From the NCBI RefSeq assembly GCF_003384935.1, contig NZ_QTTQ01000011.1, positions 616,718 through 680,717 of the forward strand: a stretch of DNA of 64,000 nt. The letters run 5' to 3'. This document shows, in pieces, positions 48,239 to 55,639 of this stretch (the first letter of the stretch is position 1; each line of letters begins with the position of its first letter). Under the pieces are notes generated by a model. That model worked only from the letters and a program-made list of their open reading frames with translations, was not told the DNA's origin and searched no databases. The translations under genes and the position numbers were made by a program. This DNA comes from Lutibacter oceani (GTDB lineage: Bacteria; Bacteroidota; Bacteroidia; Flavobacteriales; Flavobacteriaceae).

Positions 48239-48550
48239 TTAATTTACAAACTTAGCTACATTTTGCCAAGGACCGCCATTAATTACATCAATTCCATTTT
48301 GCTTTAAAAATGCTGTAGCCTGCCCACTTCTTGCTCCGCTTCTACAAACAGCTATAACTTTTTTATTCATTGCTTTTATTGCTGCAACTTTTGTTGGAAT
48401 AGTATTTAATACTATATTTTTAGAACCATTAACATGCCCACTTTGGTATTCTTCAACTGTTCTTACATCTATAACAACAGCTCCTTCTTTTAAATATTCT
48501 TCAATTGATGATTCTTCATTACCACCACCAAATAATCCGAAAAAACTCAT
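48239..48550 (-). CDS. Rhodanese-like sulfurtransferase
   Basis: 103 aa single rhodanese domain, cytoplasmic. Catalytic Cys69 is in the loop VIAVCRSGARSGQAT, with DVRTVEEYQSGHVNGSKNI upstream. Short stand-alone rhodaneses transfer sulfane sulfur from thiosulfate or persulfides; the physiological acceptor is unknown. The unusual N-terminus FFGLFGGGNEESS precedes the domain. Convergent with the response regulator. Confidence 0.92.
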   Translation of the reverse strand: MSFFGLFGGGNEESSIEEYLKEGAVVIDVRTVEEYQSGHVNGSKNIVLNTIPTKVAAIKAMNKKVIAVCRSGARSGQATAFLKQNGIDVINGGPWQNVAKFVN

Positions 48551-48782
48551 TCTTTTATATTTTAAATTTTGCGCAAATATAAGCTATATTATATGAATTA
48601 TCGTAACACTAGTTACCATAAAATTTTAAATAACAACTTTAAACATTTATTAATTAAATAGTTACAACTAATTTTAATTAGTAAAATATATATTTTAAAA
48701 TATTATTAGTATGTTAAAATGGTCCGCTATAATTTAAAAGTAAATTTCTTTTGTATATTTAGCCGATTGAAAAAAGTTAAAA

Positions 48783-49553
48783 ATGAGAAGGAGAAATACA
48801 AAAATAAAACTATTAATTGGTGCAGCAATTTTATTGTTTTCACTTTTTAAATACTACTCTAACAGTGAAATAAATGAATTTACTGGAAAAAAACAACATA
48901 TTTCAATTTCTACCGATGAAGAAGTGGTTATTGGTTTACAAAGTGCACCGCAAATGGCACAACAACATGGTGGATTATATCCAGACCAAAATTATCAAAA
49001 ATTAGTTGATCAGGTTGGTCAAAAATTGGTAAACAATAGTGTTGCAAAACAAACAAGTTATAGATACGATTTCCACTTATTAAGAGATCCTAAAACCATT
49101 AACGCCTTTGCATTACCTGGCGGACAAATATTTATTACTTACGCCTTATTTGCAAAGTTGGAAAATGAAGACCAATTGGCCGGAGTTTTAGGGCACGAAA
49201 TTGGACATGTAGTTGGTCGCCATTCTGCAGAACGCATGGCAAAACAAGGATTAACACAAGGTGTTTTAAGTGCTGTTTCTGTTGGTTTTGACCCAAGTAC
49301 CGCACAAGGAGCTGCTGGATTAGCCAATGTTATAAATATGAGCTATGGAAGAGATGACGAATTAGAGAGTGATGAATTAGGTGTAAAATTTATGATGGAT
49401 GCAGGTTACAATCCAAATGAATTAATTGGTGTTATGGAAATATTAAAAGCCGCTGCCGGACCAAACAGAACCCCTGAAAGAATTAGTACACATCCAGATC
49501 CTGAAAACAGAATTGAAAAAATTAAAGAAGCTATTGAAAAGTATAGAAAATAA
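48783..49553 (+). CDS. M48-family zinc metallopeptidase
   Basis: 256 aa, one N-terminal membrane helix (about 8-22, LLIGAAILLFSLF), then an extracytoplasmic M48 domain. Zinc ligands His138 and His142 with catalytic Glu139 in GHEIGHVVGRHSAERM; the third ligand is the Glu in DDELESDELG. INAFALPGGQIFITYALF is a family hallmark. Similar to the LoiP/BepA-type quality-control proteases of the envelope. Monocistronic. Confidence 0.94.
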   Translation: MRRRNTKIKLLIGAAILLFSLFKYYSNSEINEFTGKKQHISISTDEEVVIGLQSAPQMAQQHGGLYPDQNYQKLVDQVGQKLVNNSVAKQTSYRYDFHLLRDPKTINAFALPGGQIFITYALFAKLENEDQLAGVLGHEIGHVVGRHSAERMAKQGLTQGVLSAVSVGFDPSTAQGAAGLANVINMSYGRDDELESDELGVKFMMDAGYNPNELIGVMEILKAAAGPNRTPERISTHPDPENRIEKIKEAIEKYRK

Positions 49554-49790
49554 GGCTCTTTTTACAAGTGTTAAAGAATGTTAAATATTTGGCTTTTAAA
49601 ATAAAACCTGTATATTGATTATATGATACACACAGAAAATTACTTCAAAATTAATGTTATTTAGACTTTAATAAGGTCTAACTACTTCTTACTCAAACTT
49701 TTTAATTTACCACTTCAAAAAATATTTTAGCATTTATACCACCTTAATTTAGGTGTTTTAAATAGCGTTCATTATTAAACACTATAAAAC

Positions 49791-50304
49791 ATGGAAATAC
49801 TTACAAAAAATACAAATACATCACCAAAAAAAAACATATAGAAAACTAGGATTTACTTATTTAGAAACCGCAGAAATTGTAGTTCATTTAAATGAATTAA
49901 TTGCAAATTATATTGTGCATTATCACAAATTAAGAAATTTTCATTGGAATATTGAAGGTCCTGATTTTTTTGAACTTCATCAAGAGTTTGAAGACGAATA
50001 TAACACCGTTAAAGAAAATATTGATATACTTGCCGAAAGAGTGCGAGTATTTGGAATTAAACCTTCAATGACAATGACAGAAATTTTATCCGTTTCTGAA
50101 ATTAAAGAAGCTAAAGCAGCTAAAATGACACCAATTGAGATGGTAACCCAGCTGCTTAAAGATTATGATATTTTACACCATAAAATGCTAAATGTTGTAA
50201 ATGCTGCATTAGACACTGGAGATAATGTAACCGAACAAATAATAACTGATTTTATGAGAACACTAGAAAAGAGAAATTGGATGTTTACCTCTTGGACTAA
50301 GTAA
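49791..50304 (+). pseudogene. dps: Dps ferritin-like protein, frameshifted in an A9 run
   Basis: The gene begins with ATG at 49791 (MEILTKNTNTSPKKN) but meets a stop after 16 codons because of a nine-A run at 49826-49834. With eight As the frame runs without interruption to 50304, giving 170 aa, normal for Dps. The rest is intact: HKLRNFHWNIEGPDFFELHQEFEDEY holds the ferroxidase ligands (His51, His63, Glu67 in restored numbering). The open piece from 49915 alone would start at a GTG and lack helix A, so it is not a likely protein. Role: iron storage and DNA protection in stress. The shift may be a sequencing error, a real mutation, or slippage-based variation. Confidence 0.85.
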
Positions 50305-50341
50305 TACTAGTAATTTCTCATACATATATAACCTAGAAAAT

Positions 50342-50380
50342 CTCAGATCAATTTTTGATCTGAGGCTTTTTATTTATTTA
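50342..50380 (+). terminator. Rho-independent terminator of dps
   Basis: CTCAGATCAA-TTT-TTGATCTGAG, a perfect 10-bp stem followed by GCTTTTTATTTATTT. Confidence 0.9.
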
Positions 50381-50478
50381 TTTTAACCCGGTGTTAAAAT
50401 TAACCATACCGCAATCGTTTTAGTAATTTTAAGACGAATTTAATACCTAATAGTAAGGCTCTTACCGTTAATACTTTG

Positions 50479-50486
50479 TATATTTG
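50479..50486 (+). promoter_or_regulatory. -7 promoter element of gpmI
   Basis: TATATTTG matches TAnnTTTG, 26 nt before the gpmI ATG. Confidence 0.5.
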
Positions 50487-50512
50487 ACCTTCAAAATTAA
50501 ACACATTTTAGA

Positions 50513-52030
50513 ATGAACAAGAAAGTAATATTAATGATATTAGATGGATGGGGAATTACTCAAGATCCTGAGGTTTCAGCTATTTTTAATGCAAAAACTT
50601 CATACATAGATAGTTTATATAATATTTATCCAAATGCCAGTTTACGTACCGATGGAGAACATGTAGGTTTACCTGAAGGTCAAATGGGAAATAGTGAAGT
50701 TGGACATATGAATTTAGGTGCCGGTAGAATTGTATACCAAAACTTAGTTAGAATTAATATGGCTGTTAAAAATAAAACTTTAGGTCAGGAAAAAGTTTTA
50801 TTAGATGCGCTAAAATATGCTAAAGAAAATAATAAAAATATTCATTTATTGGGCTTGGTTTCTAATGGTGGTATTCACTCTCACATAGATCATTTAAAAG
50901 GATTGTTAGATGTTGCTGCTGAAAATAATGCCAAAAATGTGTATTTACATGCATTTACTGATGGTAGAGATTGTGACCCAAAATCTGGTAAATTCTTTAT
51001 CAATGATATTCAAGAACATATGGCTAAAACAACTGGTGAATTGGCTTCAATTACCGGTCGTTATTTTGCAATGGATCGTGATAAACGTTGGGAACGTGTA
51101 AAAATTGCTTATGATGCTTTGGTTAATGCAACTGGTTCAACATCTACCAATGCAATTGAAAGTATTGAAAACAGTTATGCAAATGATGTAACTGATGAGT
51201 TTATTCAGCCAATTATAATGATAAATGCTGATGGAACTCCAAAAGCACCAATAAAAGCTGATGATGTTGTAATTTTCTTTAACTACAGAACAGATAGAGG
51301 TCGTGAATTAACAGAAGTGCTTACACAACAAGATTTTCCTGAGTTTGGTATGAAAACATTACCATTACACTATGTAACAATGACCAATTACGATGAAACT
51401 TTCAAAAACATAAATGTAATTTATAATACTGATAATTTGGAAGAAACTTTAGGTGAAGTGTTAGAAAAAGCAGGCAAAAAACAAATTCGTATTGCTGAAA
51501 CTGAAAAGTATCCACATGTAACATTTTTCTTTTCAGGAGGAAGAGAACAAGAATTTGAAGGTGAAAAAAGATTATTATGCCCATCTCCAAAAGTTGCTAC
51601 GTACGATTTAAAACCAGAAATGAGTGCCTATGAAATTAAAGACGCAATTATTCCTGAATTAAAAAAAGGAGATGTTGATTTTGTGTGTTTAAACTTTGCA
51701 AATGGTGATATGGTTGGACATACTGGAGTTATGGAGGCTGCTATAAAAGCTTGCGAAGCAGTTGATGAATGCGTTAAAGATGTTGTTTCTGTTGCTAATG
51801 AAAACAATTATACAACTATTATAATTGCAGACCATGGTAACTGTGAAACTATGAAAAACCCTGATGGTTCACCTCATACGGCACATACAACCAATCCTGT
51901 TCCATTTATTGTTGTTGATAAAGATGTAAAAAATATTAAAGATGGTGTTTTAGGTGATATTGCTCCAACAATTTTAAAATTAATGGGGATTGAACAACCT
52001 AAAGAAATGACCAGACATTCATTAATTTAA
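50513..52030 (+). CDS. gpmI: 2,3-bisphosphoglycerate-independent phosphoglycerate mutase
   Basis: Interconverts 3- and 2-phosphoglycerate in glycolysis and gluconeogenesis, using two Mn ions. 505 aa. N-terminal metal motif ILDGWGI (Asp11), phosphoserine Ser61 in MGNSEVGHMNLGAGR, FTDGRDCDPKSG, NYRTDRGRELTE, and the C-terminal ADHGNCETM and HTTNPVP. Standard length and start. Followed 33 bp later by a thioredoxin-like lipoprotein gene. Confidence 0.98.
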   Translation: MNKKVILMILDGWGITQDPEVSAIFNAKTSYIDSLYNIYPNASLRTDGEHVGLPEGQMGNSEVGHMNLGAGRIVYQNLVRINMAVKNKTLGQEKVLLDALKYAKENNKNIHLLGLVSNGGIHSHIDHLKGLLDVAAENNAKNVYLHAFTDGRDCDPKSGKFFINDIQEHMAKTTGELASITGRYFAMDRDKRWERVKIAYDALVNATGSTSTNAIESIENSYANDVTDEFIQPIIMINADGTPKAPIKADDVVIFFNYRTDRGRELTEVLTQQDFPEFGMKTLPLHYVTMTNYDETFKNINVIYNTDNLEETLGEVLEKAGKKQIRIAETEKYPHVTFFFSGGREQEFEGEKRLLCPSPKVATYDLKPEMSAYEIKDAIIPELKKGDVDFVCLNFANGDMVGHTGVMEAAIKACEAVDECVKDVVSVANENNYTTIIIADHGNCETMKNPDGSPHTAHTTNPVPFIVVDKDVKNIKDGVLGDIAPTILKLMGIEQPKEMTRHSLI

Positions 52031-52063
52031 TTTTGTAAGTTTACTTGATAAAATTCACAAATA

Positions 52064-52636
52064 ATGAAAAACATATTTTTTTGCTTAATCTTAATTGCAA
52101 CAATTAGTTGTTCAACTTCAAAAAAGACTGTATCAAATCCTGTTAAAGAAGATACAACTCCAGTAAAAGTTGTTGTAACAGCTTCTAAAGATGCTTCAGG
52201 AAATTTAATTGGTATTGCCAATAAAGACAGTTTTCTTCAAGAACCTTATAACAATTGGTTCACACCAAATTATGAGGGTTATACTTTAAATGAAGAAGTT
52301 ATTTCAGCATTGAAACCACTTCTAAAAAATATAACAATTAAAGCATTTATGGGAACTTGGTGTGGTGACAGTAAACAGCAAACTCCTATTTTATATAAGA
52401 TTTTAGATAATACTGATTTTAATTATAATAATTTAGAATTAGTTACAGTTAATAGAAGTAAAAAAACCCCTGATAATTTACAGGAAGGTTTCAATATAAT
52501 AAGAGTACCTACCTTTATTTTTTATAAAAATGGAAAAGAGATTGGTCGCTTTGTTGAATACCCAAGAGAAACCGTTGAGGAAGATATGTTAAAAATTGTT
52601 AGCGGAGAGTTGTATAAACATTCTTACGAAGATTAA
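52064..52636 (+). CDS. Thioredoxin-like lipoprotein with CGDS motif
   Basis: 190 aa, lipobox ATISC (Cys16), then a thioredoxin-like domain (about 80-185). The active-site region is AFMGTWCGDSKQQTP: only the first Cys (Cys100) remains and the resolving position is Ser103, so it is unlikely to be a normal disulfide reductase; single-Cys variants can act as monothiol exchangers or peroxidase-like proteins. The cis-Pro loop RVPTFIFYKNG is intact. Probably anchored in the periplasm. Confidence 0.88.
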   Translation: MKNIFFCLILIATISCSTSKKTVSNPVKEDTTPVKVVVTASKDASGNLIGIANKDSFLQEPYNNWFTPNYEGYTLNEEVISALKPLLKNITIKAFMGTWCGDSKQQTPILYKILDNTDFNYNNLELVTVNRSKKTPDNLQEGFNIIRVPTFIFYKNGKEIGRFVEYPRETVEEDMLKIVSGELYKHSYED

Positions 52637-52650
52637 ATTTTAACACTATA

Positions 52651-52690
52651 AAAAAAGGGGGGGGTAATTAAAAAATTACCCCCTTTTTTT
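52651..52690. terminator. Bidirectional terminator
   Basis: GGGGGTAATT-AAAA-AATTACCCCC, 10-bp stem flanked by an A-run on the left and a T-run on the right; ends the thioredoxin-like gene (+) and hypC (-), and overlaps the hypC stop. Confidence 0.9.
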
Positions 52691-52943
52691 ATTTATTATC
52701 CTCTAAGTCATTAAGTTCTCCTAACTGTTTTAAAAGGTCAAATGTTTTTATAGCTTCTTCTTCATCAATTGTAGAAATAGCTGCACCAACGTGAACTAAT
52801 ACATAATCTCCAATATTAGCCTCAGGAACCAAGGTTAAACTCACTTCTTTTATAATTCCATCAAAAGATACTTTTCCTACTCTAAAAGTTTCATCTAACT
52901 GAGATGTAATTGCTACTAATTTTCCTGGAATTGATAAACACAT
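52689..52943 (-). CDS. hypC: Hydrogenase maturation chaperone HypC
   Basis: 84 aa. Starts MCLSIPGKL with the essential Cys2 that carries the Fe(CN)2CO unit together with HypD and delivers it to the large subunit; the OB-fold segment GDYVLVHVGAAISTIDEEEA is conserved. Last gene of the hypA-hypB-hypC transcript, separated from hypB by about 110 bp holding a repeat element. Confidence 0.97.
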   Translation of the reverse strand: MCLSIPGKLVAITSQLDETFRVGKVSFDGIIKEVSLTLVPEANIGDYVLVHVGAAISTIDEEEAIKTFDLLKQLGELNDLEDNK

Positions 52944-52968
52944 AATTAGTTGTTTGTTGTTGGTTATT

Positions 52969-53035
52969 GGTCATTGAGTGGAGTAGAAATGACTTTTTTA
53001 ATTACATTATATTATGGTTTCGAATCCGCTCAACC
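52969..53035. repeat. Intergenic inverted-repeat element, family A
   Basis: GTCATTGAGTGGAGTAGAAA at the left and GGTTTCGAATCCGCTCAACC at the right, inverted around an AT-rich centre. Related to the element at 41083-41149. Lies between hypB and hypC and would form a hairpin in their mRNA. Confidence 0.6.
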
Positions 53036-53052
53036 ATCCATTTTTTTACTTT

Positions 53053-53904
53053 TTACTTTATACTTTTTAACCATTTATACCAAGCGTCCATTCCATCACC
53101 ATTTGTAGCAGAAACTTCAAAAAATTTCAATTTTGGATTTACTTGCAAAGCATAATCTTTTAATTTTTGAACATCAATATTTACATAAGGTAACAAATCA
53201 ATTTTGTTTATAATACAAATATCTGATGTATGAAACATATCTGGATATTTTATTGGTTTATCTTCACCTTCGGTGGTACTAATAATTACAACACGCTTAC
53301 TTTCACCCAAATCAAACATAGATGGGCAAACTAAATTTCCAACATTTTCAATCATTAAAATTGAATTGTCTTTCATTTCCAATTCCTTAACCGCATCATA
53401 AACCATATCACTTTCTAAGTGACAACCTTTGCCTGTATTTATTTGAACAACTGGAATTTTTAAAGCATCTATTCTATTTGCGTCATTTAATGTTTGTTGA
53501 TCACCTTCTATTACATAAAAAGGAATTTCATCTTTTAAATCTGCCAAAGTACGTTCTAAAAGAGATGTTTTTCCTGAACCTGGTGAACTTACTAAATTTA
53601 AAGCAAAAATATTTTTAGCTTCAAAATAACCTCTATTTCTAGCTGCCAATATTTGATTATTTTGTAAAATATCCTGTTCAATTTCTAACACCTTGTGTTT
53701 GTGATCATGTGAATGACTGTTGTGCGTGTGAGTATGTTCAGGGTGCGCATGTGAGTGCCCATCGTGATGATGTTCATGATGTGAACGACTGTGATGATTA
53801 TGATGATGCTCATCGTGAGAATGCAAATGAACATGTTCATTTTCTCTAGGTTTCGAAATTACAGGACCATTAGAATCTGATCCGCAGCCACAAGTTCCAC
53901 ACAT
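53053..53904 (-). CDS. hypB: Hydrogenase nickel insertion GTPase HypB, His-rich
   Basis: 283 aa. MCGTCGCG at the N-terminus is the high-affinity nickel site. Residues about 24-70 hold some 25 histidines, a nickel storage/buffer tract not present in E. coli HypB but known from other bacteria. G domain: Walker A SSPGSGKTS (about 106-114), Cys161-His162 and Cys193 (GCHLES, LVCPSM) at the GTPase metal site, NKIDLLPY. It works with HypA in nickel insertion into the large subunit. 12 bp after hypA. Confidence 0.97.
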   Translation of the reverse strand: MCGTCGCGSDSNGPVISKPRENEHVHLHSHDEHHHNHHSRSHHEHHHDGHSHAHPEHTHTHNSHSHDHKHKVLEIEQDILQNNQILAARNRGYFEAKNIFALNLVSSPGSGKTSLLERTLADLKDEIPFYVIEGDQQTLNDANRIDALKIPVVQINTGKGCHLESDMVYDAVKELEMKDNSILMIENVGNLVCPSMFDLGESKRVVIISTTEGEDKPIKYPDMFHTSDICIINKIDLLPYVNIDVQKLKDYALQVNPKLKFFEVSATNGDGMDAWYKWLKSIK

Positions 53905-53916
53905 AATAATAACCTT

Positions 53917-54258
53917 TTAAATTACTTCTAACGATTTTACTTTTAGTTCTTTTCCTTTTAATATACCCTTAAAATTACTGCCACATTTTGGACAACAATC
54001 ATAAATATTTTCCATATAAAATTCGGTATCACAATCTATACATTTGCCTTTTCCTTCAATTACAATAATTTCTTTTTCAGCATGTTCCAAAACAGTTTCT
54101 TCCACAGCTGAGCTCCAAACAAAATTTAAAGAATCAATTTCCACACCAGCTAAAACACCAATTTCCAATTCAATTTTAGAAACCTTTTTGGCATTTGCTT
54201 TTTTAGTTTCATCTTCGGCAATTTTAACAATACCTAATGCAATTGATAATTCGTGCAT
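53917..54258 (-). CDS. hypA: Hydrogenase nickel chaperone HypA
   Basis: 113 aa from the ATG at 54256-54258, which gives the invariant MHELSIALGI start with the nickel-binding His2; the longer frame to 54345 passes through the promoter region. The zinc-finger has two CxxC pairs (CIDC, CPKC; CC in DCCPKC). Delivers Ni to HypB or the apo-large subunit. First gene of the leftward hyp transcript, divergent from the structural genes. Confidence 0.96.
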   Translation of the reverse strand: MHELSIALGIVKIAEDETKKANAKKVSKIELEIGVLAGVEIDSLNFVWSSAVEETVLEHAEKEIIVIEGKGKCIDCDTEFYMENIYDCCPKCGSNFKGILKGKELKVKSLEVI

Positions 54259-54281
54259 TTCTTTTAAAATAGTTATACTCT

Positions 54282-54289
54282 CAAAGTTA
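54282..54289 (-). promoter_or_regulatory. -7 promoter element of hypABC
   Basis: Minus-strand TAACTTTG matches TAnnTTTG and lies 23 nt before the hypA ATG. Confidence 0.5.
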
Positions 54290-54338
54290 CAAAATATATA
54301 AAAAGAAAAGGTATGATATAAGTCACTAAAAAATGTAT

Positions 54339-54352
54339 GTAACAATTGTTAC
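54339..54352. promoter_or_regulatory. 14-bp perfect palindrome between hypA and hydrogenase genes
   Basis: GTAACAATTGTTAC, fully symmetric, near the middle of the 245-bp divergent region and 50 bp upstream of the hypA -7 box. Size and form fit a CRP/FNR-family or other dimeric regulator. Confidence 0.5.
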
Positions 54353-54383
54353 CATTTTAAGATTATATAGTCTTATTTTAAAA

Positions 54384-54400
54384 CATTCTAAATTAGAGTG
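54384..54400. promoter_or_regulatory. Near-perfect palindrome upstream of hydrogenase genes
   Basis: CATTCTAA-A-TTAGAGTG, 17 bp with one mismatch pair, about 104 bp before the small-subunit ATG. Candidate operator, different from the site at 54339. Confidence 0.35.
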
Positions 54401-54465
54401 TTACACTTGCTTTAATCAATTTTTATTGTAAATTAGATAGGCGCTTTTTTAAATATAAAAGCAAA

Positions 54466-54479
54466 AGATTAATTAATCT
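54466..54479. promoter_or_regulatory. Palindrome in the hydrogenase leader
   Basis: AGATTAATTAATCT, 14 bp perfect, 24 bp before the small-subunit ATG. AT-only symmetry is common in such DNA, so weight is low. Confidence 0.25.
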
Positions 54480-54503
54480 CTTTTATTACTTAAAACTTAA
54501 CCT

Positions 54504-55628
54504 ATGTCTACCAATAATGAAAAACGCAAAACCTATTATGAAAGTATCATAAAACAAGGTTATAGCCGTAGAGATTTTATGAAATTTTCTACATATATGG
54601 CTGCTTTTATGGGCTTAGAATCTTCAATGGTTGGACAAATAGCTCAATCTTTGGAAAACACACCAAGAATGCCTGTTATTTGGGAACATTACCAAGAATG
54701 TACTTGTTGCAGCGAGTCATTTATTAGATCTGATCATCCTATTGTGGCTGATATAATATTAGATCGTATCTCTCTAGATTACACTTTAACATTAATGGCA
54801 GCATCTGGTCATCAGGCTGAAGCGGCAAAACAAGAAACAATGAAAAAATACAAAGGAGAATACATTCTTTGCGTTGAAGGTTCTATTCCTTTAGGAGATG
54901 ATGGAAATTATTGTTGTATTGCCGGAAAAACTGCTAAAGAATCATTTTTAGAAGCTGCTGAAGGCGCAAAAGCAATTATTGCCTGGGGAAGTTGTGCTTC
55001 AAATGGTTGTGTACAAGCTGCAAAACCAAATCCAACGGAAGCAACACCTATTCATAAAATAGTTAAAAACAAACCTATAATTAGAGTTCCGGGTTGCCCA
55101 CCTATTGGTGAAGTTATGGCAGGTGTTATTGTTCATGTTGTTGCTTTTGGGCGTTTACCTGAATTAGACAGGTTAGGAAGACCTAAAGCTTTTTATGCAA
55201 AACGTGTACATGATAGTTGTTATAGACGACCATATTATGATGCAGGATTGTTTGCAGAAACTTTTGATGATAAAAATGCCAAAGATGGTTATTGTTTATA
55301 CAAATTAGGTTGTAAAGGACCTATGACTTACAATTCTTGTGGAACCATAAAATGGAACAATGGAGTTAGTTATCCTATTCAATCAGGTCATGGATGTATT
55401 GGTTGTAGTGAAGCTAATTTTTGGGATAATGGACCTTTCTATGAAAGGGCAACCAAAGTTCCAGGCTTAACAGAAGAAGGTCTTGCTGATGATATTGGTA
55501 AAGTTGCAGCTGGAGTTCTTGCCGGCGGACTTGCAGTACATGCTGTAGCTGCAAATATTTCTAAACGAAAAGAACTTATGAGCAGAATAAATCGCGGTAA
55601 AAGCAACGAGAAAAATATTGATTCTTAA
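54504..55628 (+). CDS. [NiFe] hydrogenase small subunit, oxygen-tolerant type
   Basis: Electron-transfer subunit of a membrane-bound uptake hydrogenase (group 1d-like). 374 aa with a Tat signal, YSRRDFMKFSTYMAA. Proximal cluster ligands: Cys66, Cys69, Cys164, Cys198, plus the two extra cysteines Cys68 (ECTCCSES) and Cys169 (GSCASNGC). These six align at a constant offset of 49 with the [4Fe-3S] ligands of E. coli Hyd-1 as I recall them. Distal: His236, Cys239, Cys264, Cys270. Medial: Cys279, Cys298, Cys301. A C-terminal membrane helix (about 330-352) anchors it. First gene of the rightward operon; the large subunit begins 11 bp on. Confidence 0.97.
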   Translation: MSTNNEKRKTYYESIIKQGYSRRDFMKFSTYMAAFMGLESSMVGQIAQSLENTPRMPVIWEHYQECTCCSESFIRSDHPIVADIILDRISLDYTLTLMAASGHQAEAAKQETMKKYKGEYILCVEGSIPLGDDGNYCCIAGKTAKESFLEAAEGAKAIIAWGSCASNGCVQAAKPNPTEATPIHKIVKNKPIIRVPGCPPIGEVMAGVIVHVVAFGRLPELDRLGRPKAFYAKRVHDSCYRRPYYDAGLFAETFDDKNAKDGYCLYKLGCKGPMTYNSCGTIKWNNGVSYPIQSGHGCIGCSEANFWDNGPFYERATKVPGLTEEGLADDIGKVAAGVLAGGLAVHAVAANISKRKELMSRINRGKSNEKNIDS

Positions 55629-55639
55629 AACTTAAAACA

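Noticed and set aside
49915-50304. Short Dps starting at an internal GTG
   Set aside because: It lacks helix A; a full-length frame exists from the ATG at 49791 if the A-run is one base shorter.
52657-52664. Run of eight Gs as a slippage or G-quadruplex site
   Set aside because: It forms one arm of a bidirectional terminator; a single G-run cannot make an intramolecular quadruplex.
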